In this document: one piece after another, positions 46,850 through 58,387 of the stretch
Layout: each line of letters opens with the position of its first letter
Position numbering within the stretch: position 1 is the first letter of the stretch
Source: Syngnathus acus
Taxonomy: Eukaryota > Chordata > Actinopteri > Syngnathiformes > Syngnathidae
Direction: 5' to 3'
NCBI RefSeq assembly: GCF_901709675.1
Contig: NC_051098.1
Location: forward strand, 2,346,500-2,410,499
Length of the DNA stretch: 64,000 nucleotides
Notes under the pieces: generated by a model
The model's input: only the letters and a program-made list of their open reading frames with translations
Told to the model about the DNA's origin: nothing
The model's database searches: none
Program-made: the position numbers and the translations under genes

Positions 46850-47240
46850 GTGTATCTCTATCCTCTGCCTAGGATGGAGGACTGTATTGATCAGGTTGGG
46901 TCTGCAAAGTATGTGAGAAAGTTTGGTCTTTTGAAAGGGTACTGGCAGGTTCCACTTTCTCAACGGGCACGAGAGATTGCTGCTTTTACAACACCCTCTG
47001 GCTTGTTTTCATTCACAGTGATGTCTTTCGGACTGCGGAATGCTCCCGCCACCTTTCAGAGGTTGATGAACCGTGTGGTCTCTGGTCTGGAGCATGTCCA
47101 GAGAGTGCACGCCTTGTTTGATCGGCTGGTGTGGGCCAGGTTGATGGTAAACTTGGCAAAGTGTGAGTTTGCCAGAGCCACAGTCACCTATCTTGGTAAA
47201 GTGGTGGGTCAAGGTTTTGTCCGTCCCGTGGAGTCTAAAG
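46850..47240 (+). pseudogene. Gypsy reverse transcriptase, interrupted
   Basis: LYPLPRMEDCIDQVGSAKYV, LLKGYWQVPLSQRAREIAAF, MSFGLRNAPATFQRLMNRVV. The YxDD catalytic segment after this is deleted: the text jumps to HALFDRLVWARLMVNLAKCE. The frame is cut by the provirus at 47241 and resumes at 54868. Confidence 0.88.
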
Positions 47241-47635
47241 TGTTAGAGTGGTGCTCACTCTAACTTATTTTGCAAGAACCACACGGGAGACAGTAGTTTG
47301 CCCTTTGACACCTGCAGGTGGAGAGTCCATTCGTCGCCGTGCGTACAGCGATGATCGAATGGAGGTCTGACTCTCGCCTCCTGCATGAGCATTTTTATTA
47401 AGAGAAACAGGGTGGGGGTGACAGTGGACTGGATAGGGAAGAGAAAACCCTTGACCTCTAGTCAAAGCATAGCAGGGGATGTTTTACGACATTGTGTAGG
47501 ATGGGACAAGCTAGGTAATTTATTACTGGTTACACACCAACGTAAGCATAAAACTAATCTAGCTAGGTTATTTATTACTGGTTACATACATTCCAACATA
47601 ATCATACGATCAAGATAGTTTGGAAAACCCTGACA
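47241..47635 (-). repeat. 3' LTR of provirus
   Basis: On the - strand begins TGTCAGGG and ends CTCTAACA. AATAAA lies in the second half, upstream of a likely R-U5. Over the stretches compared it matches the other LTR exactly. Confidence 0.93.
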
Positions 47636-47655
47636 TATCCCTCTGTTTTATCATA
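47636..47655 (-). other. Polypurine tract of provirus
   Basis: On the - strand AAAACAGAGGGATA lies directly before the TGTCAGG of the 3' LTR, the expected place for plus-strand priming. Confidence 0.75.
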
Positions 47656-48708
47656 TGATTATGTCAACCCAATCCACAAACATAAGCAAGAAAATATAAA
47701 GAAGAGCAGTAAAAATAATAAAAACACTAATAAAAAAGATCGACAAAAAACAGAGATGACAGCGGACGGGTCGGGGATCGCGTATGGTGAAACATGACAA
47801 AAACAACAAACAATGATAGCGACAACTTCCAGTGAAGATGAGGTTTTTCCTCAATACTCCAGTTCAAACTTAGTGTGTGATCTAAAAACCTGCTGGCCGA
47901 TGTTAAATCGCAGGAAAAGTCTCACACGGTCCCTCTGCCTTAGGCGACCAGAATGCTATCAATAAAAAACAAAAAAACAAAGCCACGATCCGTTCTGAAT
48001 GAATTAGGTCCCGTCCAATGGTGCAGCCATGTTGGCAGGAGAGCCCTTACGCCTTGAACTGGCTCTCCCATCCTGGCACACAGCGGTGATGTCCAAAGCT
48101 CCCATCCAGTTTCCTCCTGGAGAGCAGTTGTCGTTAATGCATTCGTGGGTCTTGTTTTCTTGGATGAAACACGTGTAGTCCATTCCAGGTAGCCTTTTTG
48201 TTTAGGCCACTTGTGGCATCTGTCGTCCTCCAACAGTTACATTGGGATCAATCCAAAAGAGTTCAATCACAGATTCATTTCTGCGAGTCCAGGGCGGTAG
48301 GGGTAGCGTCGCTGACGGTGACAGCACGGTGTTGATATCCAACTCCTCCCATGGATGCCATACATTTCGCTTCAGTGACATTCATTGCCCTGGCCTCCAA
48401 GTGAACTTGCGTGGAGGAAGGGGGGAGTTTTGAACACACATAACACCCCTCCTGTGTGTGGGCTCTTACAGTGAACTTGACGTACCGGTACCACGTGCTG
48501 GTTTCGTATGGGTTTCTGGGGTCTCATGACCGGTCCTCAAAGTTCTCATCGTGTGACCATCGTTTTCCACGGTCAACATTATCACTTGGTCTGTTCAGAT
48601 GAGTCCATAGACCATAGCATGCTCCAACCACAACGCAGCAGAGGATCCACCTGGCATCTGGAGCCCCGTTGCTACTAAGATGACAGGAACACCGAGACAT
48701 ACCCCCGC

Positions 48709-49056
48709 CTAGCGGAGTTGGGATCGTTGTTCGCAGACTTCGCCACCACCCCGAAATGAGGGGCCCAGCACTCCCTGTAGCTTGCAGTGGCTGAGGTGAA
48801 TCCAGCTGGGTTGTTCAGCGATCTTCACTAAGGTGGGGGTAGTCAGCAAGACTTGGAATGGTCCCTCCCACCGTGGGCTGACCCAGTTCTTTCTTTTAAT
48901 GACCTTGATGTAGACCCAGTCTCCTGGATTGATGGGGTTGTCGACCTGTGAGGAGGAAAGATCAGGCGGCAGTAAATTTGCATTGGACATATCTTTCAGT
49001 TTGAGGGTCCTGATCATATAAACTGCCATGGACTGTTCTTCATCTGCCCTTTGCAA
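48709..49056 (-). pseudogene. Retroviral integrase C-terminal domain fragment
   Basis: [20 protein letters not shown], then [11 protein letters not shown] and WIHLSHCK: the SH3-like C-terminal domain of a gammaretrovirus-type integrase. The core and zinc domains upstream are not recognisable, so it is a remnant. Confidence 0.8.
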
Positions 49057-52000
49057 CTCTTGTAGTCAATTGTAATGCCCTTTTTAACGAGGCAGATAGG
49101 AGTGTTTGCGGGAAGAGTTTGAGCACTCCCTACTGATTCCTCCTAACCAAACACCGATCATGACAGGGGCTTTCCCATTTATTGCCTCCTGTCTTAAAGG
49201 AGATTCCCTTATCCATGCCGTCTTCTTCCTAACACATTCGCACCCACATAGGTTGTGCACATAAACGCACACACCCCGAGCGCGCACCCAAGGCTCAGAC
49301 AAACGACTACAGCCTGACACAACTTTACAGAGATTACGCACGAACACAGAACACAGACAAAGGGATTCTATACATCTCTCATGTAGCTTCTTTTGATAGA
49401 ACCTCCTATTGGTAACTGCGTAGCGGACTGTTTAGCATATAATCCCTTACTCAACTCCCTTGCTTCTACTTTTCCATGTCGGTGCAGTTGTAAGTGACCC
49501 CTATTGCAGTCAGACCCCTATTGTTAACTGTCGCCTTGTGCGACTCCTATGCATGATTGTGTGAAAGTCAAAAATTGAACGTATCCAACTTTCTGACCAC
49601 CCAAACTCCACTGTGGGGCAACAAACTTACTATTTTAGTGAGTAGGTACATTGAGGAACCTAGCTTCCTCTTGACTGAATTCACTTTAGTCCAAATGTCC
49701 TATTCTAAAATGTATATAACTCAACCTCCCCTTCTTGAGCCTGACGAGCCAAAATATCAGATGTTTCCTACCGTTTTAGCCTATTTGTTCTATCCAAATC
49801 TGTTCAGTTTCCGATTATAATGCTTTTCTCTGTAGCTCTACGCATTATTTAATTTTTTAACAAATCTCCTCAGTTCTGTCAAACCCAGTGCACAATGAAG
49901 CTCCCTTCCACTTTGAGCCAAGCCCCACCAAGTTTGGTAACGCCACAGCAAGGAGTGCGATTTGGTCGTCGGACACTTCAAGTCCATATCTTTTGCAGCA
50001 TCTCACACTCTCAAGTTGGTGTTCTTTTGTTGTTGCTTCAGAGCCAACCCATCCATCACTCTCGAATGAGTCCATTGTTCAAATGAGCCCATTTTCATCA
50101 TTGTGAGTTCCTCTGCTTCTCACTGTCTTTTCTCGTCCCCAAGGATGTCGTCTTTTCTCTGGAGTGTACTTGCCCCCCTCCAAGCACAACAACAGTCTTT
50201 CCTTGTCCTTGCCAAAGGTCAAAGATGCCTCAAAGCCAGGCACCGTTTTGTAGACGTCCACGGCTGCAGGCAGAGTCTCGGGATCGAGTTTCAGGGATCC
50301 TGGCACTGAGAGCGACAGACTGGGACATCAAACTTGCAACCAAATGTAGCTGCTGCTAGTAACGTTTGTTTACCAAACTTCAAATTCTCCTAGTAACAGT
50401 GATCTCGTCTTTATGTTGTAAGTCCTGCAACTCATCCTATGTTCGAGCTACGTTCTGTCTCTAGTTCCAATTTAATGGGACAGCACATTGTTTTTTCAGT
50501 ATCATTATTCAAAATTAACGCATCGAGGTCTGCGTTCGACATCTAGCCCTGATCTATGTCTTGATCTCTCAAACGTTATTACTTGCGTCATGCTTGCTCA
50601 AAATGTGACTTAGAATATGGTGTGAATTTCCAATCTCCCTGATCAAATTGGATCCCGCTTCTTAGCTCTTCTTTCTCATGCTCCTGTTAGCCTGCAATCG
50701 TCCAAATCAGTAATGTTGTTTTCTTTTAACGGTCTTTCTTTTGAACCTCTAAATCTCTCGTGTTGCTAACCTATCTACACCAGGAAGGGTCTTAAAGAAA
50801 GGACCAACAGATTACTCCCAATATCTCCTCATTATTTATGAGTTAGCCTCCCTTTCCTCACTCGGGTGCATCTCTTGTCAGTTGTTAATGGAAACCAGAT
50901 GTCTCGTGCCAATGAGATCATGGACCAAGGCCCAAACAATCCCGCACAAACCTGACCTGAAACATGACCCGGTCACACTTAGGCTTACTTGTGAGATATA
51001 CATTGCATGATACCAGAATAGAAATTTACCACAGTATGACACTAAATGTATTAGAAAATCCATATGTCGTAAAGTGTTGTATTATTACTATCTTCCACTA
51101 TCTGTCCTATTCACTCCCTCCTTCTGAGGCTTGGCAACGCCCATGCCTCACACCTTGACAAACATTCTGGGAGAATGTGTTCTTTACTACATATGATTCC
51201 ATCATCAATTAATTTGATTTTCTTTCCAAAACGCTTCTCAATTTCCCAGTTCACACATCTTCTGCATGTGTTACTGGTTCTCCAGTTTTTTCTCTTGTTA
51301 ATTATCAATCCAAAAGCTACGTTTTTCTTTTTAGCATTTAACTTACTCAAAATCACTCTTTCATCAAAGTCGCTCTACTAATTTTCCATAGTAGTCGCCA
51401 ACAACTTCAACCATTCAACCTGTATTTTCCTTTCATTCAGGGAATCATTCATCAATGCTCATTTGCATCTCACACACAGTCTCCAAAAAGGAGTCTTTGG
51501 TCTCAATTCATCCAAGCTCACCACACAACATTCATATACCATCTTCAACTCAAGGTTCCTGATAGAACAATCCATCAATCCAAAAAAACTCAACTCATAA
51601 AAACTACTGGCAAATTAATCTGAATTTTTTCTTTGTTTTTAAATTTAAAGAACTCAATCTCTCAGATTTAGCTTGCATATAGAAGTTTGTATAACTTTAT
51701 AACATCATCAATCAATTATTCCTATTAAATGTAGCATTGCAATGTCGTAAATTCACAATTTTGCTTCTTCCAATTCCTGAAAGCATGTTCCGTCGTTTCT
51801 TTTTCAAATTTCTCATGAGGGCTCGACACTTAACATGCACTAGTGTGGATCAATTTCTGCTCGCAAACACATTTCTCTCTTTTCCTCTCATTTTTATCTT
51901 TCCAAATCGTTTCTGTTCTGCGGTGCAAATTGGATAGACCACAGTCTAGCAAATTTCTTTACACTAAATGTTTAGCCAATTTTCATCATTTTAACACACA

Positions 52001-52357
52001 TGCACAGCTCTCGTGCGCGAAAGGTAGATCCCAGCACCAATGATTCGTCACAGGCTGGCCATTTCCTGTGGTCGATCATGAGCTGGTCCCTCCCACGCAC
52101 ACGAGGACAGCACATTCTAACTTTTTATTTATCTTCTAGAAGCAAGTTGCATTTATTTACCACTTGATTTGCAAATTTTAACTTTTCTGTACACACACAA
52201 TTTGATCTCTGGTCATTGGGCATACAAACAGCATTGTCATACTTCTTGTATGGACAGGAGCTCTAATAATCCAAAAAATGTTCTAATAATCTGACAATGA
52301 CATGTTTTGCTGTCATATGGGCATCTATTCTTTCTTTCTCTGTATTAGCATGAGGGG
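49057..52357 (-). other. Provirus interior without recognisable domains
   Basis: About 3.3 kb where polymerase would be expected. Only short frames exist; no reverse-transcriptase or protease motif is seen on either strand. The region is T- and C-rich on the + strand. Confidence 0.6.
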
Positions 52358-52623
52358 TCAAAGTAGAGGAAGCTTGTCATGCTGTAAATGTGACTTTTCC
52401 TCTGCCTCTTCCACCGCCCTTTGATTGGCACCGCTTTTTTTTTTTTTCTTTTTCTTTCTAAAACACTCTCTTGACCAGTGTCCACGTTTCCCACAGTTCC
52501 AACAGTTGTCAGAATCTGATGGGGGTTTTGAATTATACGGCGGCCCGCGGCCTTGTTGGTCTCTAACTCTTCCTCTGCCCCTTTGGGAACTTTGGAAGAA
52601 GATTATTGTATCTTCATCTAGAT
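52358..52623 (-). pseudogene. Proviral gag nucleocapsid fragment
   Basis: CWNCGKRGHWSRECF is a Cys-x2-Cys-x4-His-x4-Cys knuckle, followed by a lysine run encoded by poly-A. Upstream is an RGRGRVRDQQGRG basic stretch. The frame is cut at 52624 by a hAT element. Confidence 0.82.
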
Positions 52624-53492
52624 CAGGGGTGGGCAAACTACGGCCCGCGGGCCACATCCGGCCCACGGGACCGTTTAATCCGGCCCGCCAACCCTGAATT
52701 AATTGTATTATTAAACTTTTTTTTTTGTCATTTTGCCTGCAATGACTGCGTTTCCCCAGTAGATGGGGAACCGCTCGCCTGCGCATTTACTACCGGAAGC
52801 CGTGTCAGAAAGCTCGGTGCACACTCACAAGTGCGTGTACGTACGTACTCAGTAGTACGGACATGGCGCACTCGCGCTCTATTTGTATCAGTCCCGAATT
52901 TAGAGCGTGGGCTGTGACGACAGCATTCTTGTAATTCGCTCGCTGAGCTTTCAGATACAGTTTTACGCTAAAGCCACCCACAAACCTTCCCCTGGAATCC
53001 TTCCATTAAAATGAGTGGCCCGAAGAAAAGAAGTGAGTGCCGAATGTTAAAAGAGTGGCCAATTTGGCTCGACGTACGCGACGTGACGTTCAGCCACATC
53101 AACCCGTCACAGATCGAGGTAAACGGATCTCTCCTAAGAGTTTGATGTGATCTCATAAGATAAACATTTTTCATTAATCTGACCTGCAGGCACTGAAGTG
53201 ATGGAGACTGTTATTCATAATAATAGTGTCGTATTTTATGAGAATCACTGATAGCAGTTTTTTAGTGATTTTTTTTTTAATGCTGTTAATAAATGCATTT
53301 GTTTTCAAAAAACTTGTTTGGAATATCCATGCTTTACTACCTACTAAAGGCCAAAATCTTTTATGCAATGACCTTTACAGGTCGCTTATATTACTTCACA
53401 CAAACACTACGTCCATCTGCTCCTGGTTCGGCCCTCCGGTCCAAATTTAGAACCCAGTTCGGCCCGCGAGTCAAAAAGTTTGCCCACCCCTG
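52624..53492. mobile_element. hAT element inserted in proviral gag
   Basis: Ends CAGGGGTGGGCAAACTACGG and AAGTTTGCCCACCCCTG, with duplications ATCTAGAT at 52616-52623 and 53493-53500. GGCCCGCGGGCCACATCCGG lies inside the left end. No transposase. It is younger than the provirus. Confidence 0.94.
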
Positions 53493-53500
53493 ATCTAGAT

Positions 53501-54446
53501 CATTACCATCATCATCTAGATGAAATACATCAGAACTTTTGCCTTTTTTAAGCAGCCTCATCACTTTTCACCTTTCTATTTATTTATTTTTTTCACATTT
53601 CAACTTTCCTTGTACTTAATACTTTTTCTTCCACTTCGGCATGTATTGCATACAATTAAGAAATCTACTCGCCATGAACTTCTCATCTCCTTCTAGAGCT
53701 AGAGATTTATCGTTCCTTTTTCCCATCTTAATTTTAGTTTTTCCAGTTTTTTTTTTCAATCTTTTTTTTCTTTGAGGATCCTCAATGCAGGTTTAAATTG
53801 ACCTTTCAACAAATTCTCTTTCTAGTCAATTTATCCTACCAGACACACTCTCAACCACACAAACTCTTATCCCTGCCTACGCGAAGTCCTCTTTTAAAAA
53901 AAAAAAAAGAGCTGCTTCATCCGGATGGGGGACTCTACAACACCCCTTCCTTCCCTGGGAACTAAAGACAACAGTCTTGTTACCCAGCCCTGCCAACGCG
54001 AAGTTGTACCCCTTAGAACAGTGGTTGTCAAATGAGGGTACACGGAGGTACATGAGATTTTACAAAAATATATAAAACAGTTTGAAAACCACTGCTCCAG
54101 AAGAGCCACTTCATCCGGAGGGGGACTCTACAACACCCCCTCCTTCCACAAGACTTAAAATCTTCTGTCCTGCCTATTTTATTTTTTTCCTCTGTGCACT
54201 TTTACTTTTACGCGTTTCACAACAACACAATCACACAACTTTAGGGCTTTAACTTACTTGTCCCCTGGTTCGTTGCACTGCCGGGTCCCGTCAATCCACC
54301 TCTGTCAGACGAAGGCAGACTTAAGATGCTGGCCCAGCGAAGAAGTTCTCTTCCCAGGACTTTCTTGTCCAGGTCCTCCTAATGGACGCTGGCTTGTCGA
54401 CAATGCAGCACGTCTTCCTCCGTCAGCCAGATGGCGGGTATGAGGG
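53501..54446 (-). other. Provirus leader and gag start region, no clear frame
   Basis: Should hold the packaging leader and gag N-terminus. No credible frame is seen. A short hAT-like palindrome (CAGTGGTTGTCAAATGAGG ... AACCACTG) lies at about 54020-54095. Confidence 0.5.
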
Positions 54447-54464
54447 TCCCGGGTTTCGGCACCA
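54447..54464 (-). other. Primer-binding site for tRNA-Phe
   Basis: On the - strand TGGTGCCGAAACCCGGGA begins four bases after the 5' LTR. It is the exact complement of the 3' end of vertebrate tRNA-Phe including CCA. Confidence 0.9.
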
Positions 54465-54467
54465 AAA

Positions 54468-54862
54468 TGTTAGAGTGGTGCTCACTCTAACTTATTTTGC
54501 AAGAACCACACGGGAGACAGTAGTTTGCCCTTTGACACCTGCAGGTGGAGAGTCCATTCGTCGCCGTGCGTACAGCGATGATCGAATGGAGGTCTGACTC
54601 TCGCCTCCTGCATGAGCATTTTTATTAAGAGAAACAGGGTGGGGGTGACAGTGGACTGGATAGGGAAGAGAAAACCCTTGACCTCTAGTCAAAGCATAGC
54701 AGGGGATGTTTTACGACATTGTGTAGGATGGGACAAGCTAGGTAATTTATTACTGGTTACACACCAACGTAAGCATAAAACTAATCTAGCTAGGTTATTT
54801 ATTACTGGTTACATACATTCCAACATAATCATACGATCAAGATAGTTTGGAAAACCCTGACA
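54468..54862 (-). repeat. 5' LTR of provirus
   Basis: Same 395-bp sequence as 47241-47635. Translated frames across both copies are identical, so divergence is at most very small. Confidence 0.93.
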
Positions 54863-54867
54863 TAAAG

Positions 54868-55696
54868 TATTGCCAGTAAAGCAGTTTCTTCCTCTGACTA
54901 CTGCTAAGGAGCTGATGCGCTTCCTTGGGACGGCTGGTTACTACCGTTCCTTCTGTAAGAACTTTTCTATGGTAGTTGCCTCTCTTACCAACCTGTGGAA
55001 GGCCAAGGTTGAGTTTTTCTGGTCCACCCAGAGTCAGGAGGCCTTTGATTTAGTTAAAGATGGATGGTCATGTGTTCCGCTCCGGTGTTGGCAGCACCAA
55101 ATTTTAGTAGGCCCTTTAAAGTACAGGTGGATGCCAGTCAAATTGGGGCAGGTGCTGTACTTTTACAGAACAATTAAGATAATTTGGAGTGCCCTGTAAG
55201 TTTCTTCTCCCGGAAATTTAATACAAATCAATTTAATTATTCTGTAATTGAAAAGGAGGCTTTGAGTCTCATCTGGACTTTACAGCACTTTGAGGTCTAT
55301 GTAGGTTCAGGTTCGACTCATTGACTGTATTCACTGACCACAATGCCCTGACCTTGTTGAAGTCTCTGCAGAATCCCAACCAGCACCTCATGCGTTGGGC
55401 TTTATTTTTACAACCATACAACCTGGTCATCAGACACATCAGTGGTAAAGACAACCTTGTGGCGGATGCTCTTTCCCGTGCTCCTTTAGCCTGAGGTGTT
55501 TCTGCTCATTTTTGTCGCACAGCCTATTCCTCTACTCTTAAACTGCTCCCCAGGTGCCAGGGTTGCTGGGTTGAGGTACAGGCAGCTGATGGAAGGATGC
55601 GGATGCCGTTGTATGTCCGGGTATTATTTTGGTTGTTTTATGTAAGTAGCCACATTTGGATGAGTAGTACCCTCATTTTAAGGGGGGGGGGGGGGG
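54868..55696 (+). pseudogene. Gypsy reverse transcriptase end and RNase H, decayed
   Basis: FLPLTTAKELMRFLGTAGYY and RSFCKNF (connection to RNase H), SQEAFDLVKDG, then NYSVIEKEALSLIWTLQHFE and a broken SGKDNLVADALSR-like end near 55450. Stops and small shifts are frequent. A G run at 55680-55697 before TGTCACGG is probably the polypurine tract, with the old 3' LTR starting there; the LTR end was not located. Confidence 0.8.
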
Positions 55697-55892
55697 GTGT
55701 CACGGCCCTTCTCTACTGGCCACAACAGGTAACACGTTTGGGTTTGTCGTCATTGTGTGTCTCAGTTCTTTTTGATTCACATATGACAACACCTTCACAC
55801 CCACTCAGCCATTCACATTCATGCACTGCATACACTTACTAATTCTTACTCACACCTACATACCTGGTATTTGTTTTGGTATTGAACTAGTA

Positions 55893-56195
55893 TTAGTATT
55901 GTTTGTGAAATACACCATTTTGATTTTGAGTAATTTTCCCCAATGATTGGGATAACTGGATGAAATCATCTTCAGTACCACTTATCCTCACTTGGCCTGC
56001 AGGTATGCTGGAGTCCATTTCAGCTATCTTGGCAGAGTAGGCTATACTATGAACTGGTTCATTTCCAAATGCAAATTTTATTAAATCACGAATATTAATG
56101 TCCTGTCCAGTATAAGTCTTTCCAGGGTCAATTTTGATTACCTTTCTAAATACAGGATGCATTACAACAGCATAAAGGTCATTTGCACTTTTAGT
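55893..56195 (-). CDS. Unidentified ~100-codon open frame
   Basis: Open from an in-frame stop near 56196 to a stop at 55893, with an ATG at 56162. It reads HPVFRKVIKIDPGKTYTGQD onward with NIRDLIKFAFGNEPVHSIAY. The composition looks protein-like, with balanced residues and no low complexity, but I recognise no family. It could be part of a retroelement or a decayed host exon. No splice sites were found with confidence. Confidence 0.3.
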   Translation of the reverse strand, partial: TKSANDLYAVVMHPVFRKVIKIDPGKTYTGQDINIRDLIKFAFGNEPVHSIAYSAKIAEMDSSIPAGQVRISGTEDDFIQLSQSLGKITQNQNGVFHKQY

Positions 56196-56560
56196 TTAAT
56201 CTGGATGTGTCTTGCAATATAACTGTCAGGGAACAAATGGAAATGTCAAGAAGATGCAATGAAATAACACAAGTACAAATTCTGAAGTGTGAAGGCATTG
56301 CAAAACAAACACCATAGTTTATTTACAATATATTAAACTGTAAGGCAAAAATTTATAAGAGGTCAATTTGTTCAATAATGAAAATAAACTATTTTCAAAG
56401 CTAACATAAATCATACACATGTACTGTATATATAAATAGTGTGTGCATTCACTAAAGTTATATTTGCTCTTTTGTGATGCAGCCTGATTCTGCAAACTGG
56501 AGTCAACAACATGAATGCGTGTGTTATCTGCATAGAGAATAAAAACAGAGACATGAGCTT
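56196..56560. other. Intergenic, nothing recognised
   Basis: AT-rich, no repeat ends or RNA seen. Confidence 0.35.
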
Positions 56561-56825
56561 ACAAAGACTGGAAGGTTGTGGGTTCAAACCCCGGCCGGGT
56601 CATACCAAAGACTGAAAAAATGGGACCCATTGCCTCCCTGCTTGGCACTCAGCATTAAGGGTTGGAATTGGGAGGTTAGATCACCAAATGATTCCCAAGT
56701 GCTGCCCACTGCTCCCCTCTCCCCCAGGGGATGGATCAAAATCACATGGGGATGGGTTAAATGCAGAGGACAAATTTCACCACACCCAGATGTGTGTGTG
56801 ACGATCATTGGGACTTTAACTTTTT
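56561..56825 (+). mobile_element. tRNA-type SINE, 5'-shortened copy
   Basis: Matches 57594-57900 from GACTGGAAGGTTGTGGGTTC (box B GGGTTCAAACCCC) to the end CATTGGGACTTTAA. The box A part is missing. Confidence 0.88.
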
Positions 56826-57344
56826 TTTTAACTTTTAAAAAGGATTTCTACAATAATCAGTTTTTTTTTCCTCATGTTTGGCTGTTCTTCTTTTCTCACC
56901 CAAAATATCATTTTAAGTTAATATGGATTACTAAACTGCTGTACACATCACCAACAAGGAAATTCTACACATTAATTCAACATGATTATGCTTTCAGTTT
57001 TGTTTGCTGTTTAGCATGGAAAGATGAGCAAAAATTTGAAACAACTTGGCAAACAAGCCTCAAACAAACTTAACACAGTATTAAAGTGAATTTATATTCT
57101 AAATAGTACAGTATATTCAGAACAATAACATTGGTAAGGCTCAACATTGTTACCCATGGTCAACAAATGGCATGCCAACATTGCACTAACATAATAAATT
57201 GCAATTGGCCTAATCAAACAATTTGAAATCAATTTTAACACAATTTTTACAACTCAAACTTTGTCTGCTGAACAAAAGAAGACACTGCTGACCTAAGAAA
57301 GAATTAGTCATCATTGCCCAAAATTGAATGAGATGTCACCCTTA
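56826..57344. other. Intergenic, nothing recognised
   Basis: AT-rich; no domain, repeat end or RNA recognised. Confidence 0.35.
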
Positions 57345-57383
57345 TAGGGGTGTCAAACTTTGGCCCGCGGACCAAGTAATTAT

Positions 57384-58387
57384 TAGGGGTGTAAATCGCG
57401 GGTTTTGTCACGATACGATATCATATCGATACAAAGAACCACGATACGATATTTGCCGATATCTTAAAGCCTGCTGTGATTCATTCACGATACATCACGA
57501 TATAGTGCTCTACGATCGATATAGAACAATATCCTGATTTATAACAATTCATACGCAAAATCAACAAGGTACTGCAAACTCTTTATTTTAACCAGCTCAG
57601 TGGCCTAGTGGTAGAGTGTCCGCCCTGAGACTGGAAGGTTGTGGGTTCAAACCCCGGCCGGGTCATACCAAAGACTATAAAAATGGGACCTATTGCCTCC
57701 CTGCTTGGTACTCAGCATTAAGGGTTGGAATTGGGGGGTTAGATCACCAAATGATTCCCGAGCGCGGCACCGCTGCTGCTCACTGCTCCCCTCTCCCCTA
57801 GGGGAGGGATTAAAATCACACGGGGATGGGTTAAATGCAGAGGATAAATTTCACCACACCCAGATGTGTGTGTGACGATCATTGGGACTTTAATTTAATT
57901 TAGGAAATTACAAGAGTATACAAAGTGCTTATTTTAACACTGAACTTTATCAAATTCCGATATTTTTTTCTCATATAAGTAAGTAAAGAAAAATGAATAT
58001 TCTTTCTTTTTTTGTAATACCATTAACTTTAAAGTGCATTACTGAACTATTTAATTACAAAACAAAAATAAGTTCTTTATAATGAATGAAGCCCAAAGGG
58101 GAGCGAATTTCCTCGTCTTCTTGGACACTAGCCATAGCACCACCCCAGGAGCCGCGCAGTTGTCGGCTCCCCTTTCACGTGCCTGCTCTGCTCACAACAC
58201 GCCGCGCACTGCTCCCGGAAAGAGGAAGCAAGCAACAATGAACTGGATTTCAAAATAAAGTCGCGTCTAATGTCCGAGGTCAGAAACGGGCGATATAGAT
58301 CGATGTTTAAGTTTAGCATCGATGCCAACAAATCGTAGAGCATTATATCGATTAATCGATGTGTATCGATGAATCGTTACACCCCTA
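57384..58387. mobile_element. hAT non-autonomous element, copy 2 (inverted)
   Basis: Ends TAGGGGTGTAAATCGCGG and CGATTCATCGATACAC complement; duplications GTAATTAT at 57376-57383 and 58388-58395. Inverted relative to 25095-25812. It is interrupted by a SINE at 57594. Confidence 0.93.
57594..57900 (+). mobile_element. tRNA-headed SINE, full-length
   Basis: Box A-like TAGTGGTAGAGTG, box B GGGTTCAAACCCC, body with GGTTGGAATTGGGG and GATGGGTTAAATGCAGAGGA, end CATTGGGACTTTAA. It splits the hAT motif CTTTATTT / TTTAGGAAAT, whose unbroken form is seen at about 25590. Confidence 0.93.

Larger units (their letters stand above)
43343..47240 (+). mobile_element. Old Ty3/gypsy retrotransposon, left part (rearranged)
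   Basis: Contains, in order, gag and nucleocapsid (43343-44430), a protease remnant (about 44590-44990), an integrase remnant (about 45490-46180) and part of a reverse transcriptase (46850-47240). Gypsy order is protease, reverse transcriptase, RNase H, integrase, so integrase is out of place. Many stops and frameshifts. A Penelope-like fragment and an L2-type LINE tail are inserted. The rest lies beyond the provirus at 54868. Confidence 0.82.
47241..54862 (-). mobile_element. Endogenous retrovirus-like provirus, young but deleted
   Basis: Two 395-bp LTRs (47241-47635 and 54468-54862) are flanked by the 5-bp duplication TAAAG at 47236-47240 and 54863-54867. The element reads on the - strand: primer-binding site, gag nucleocapsid remnant, integrase C-terminus, polypurine tract. 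No reverse transcriptase, protease or envelope domain is visible in 6.8 kb of interior. A hAT element sits in gag. It inserted into the gypsy reverse transcriptase. With LTRs this similar but coding lost, it was probably mobilised by an intact relative. Confidence 0.9.
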
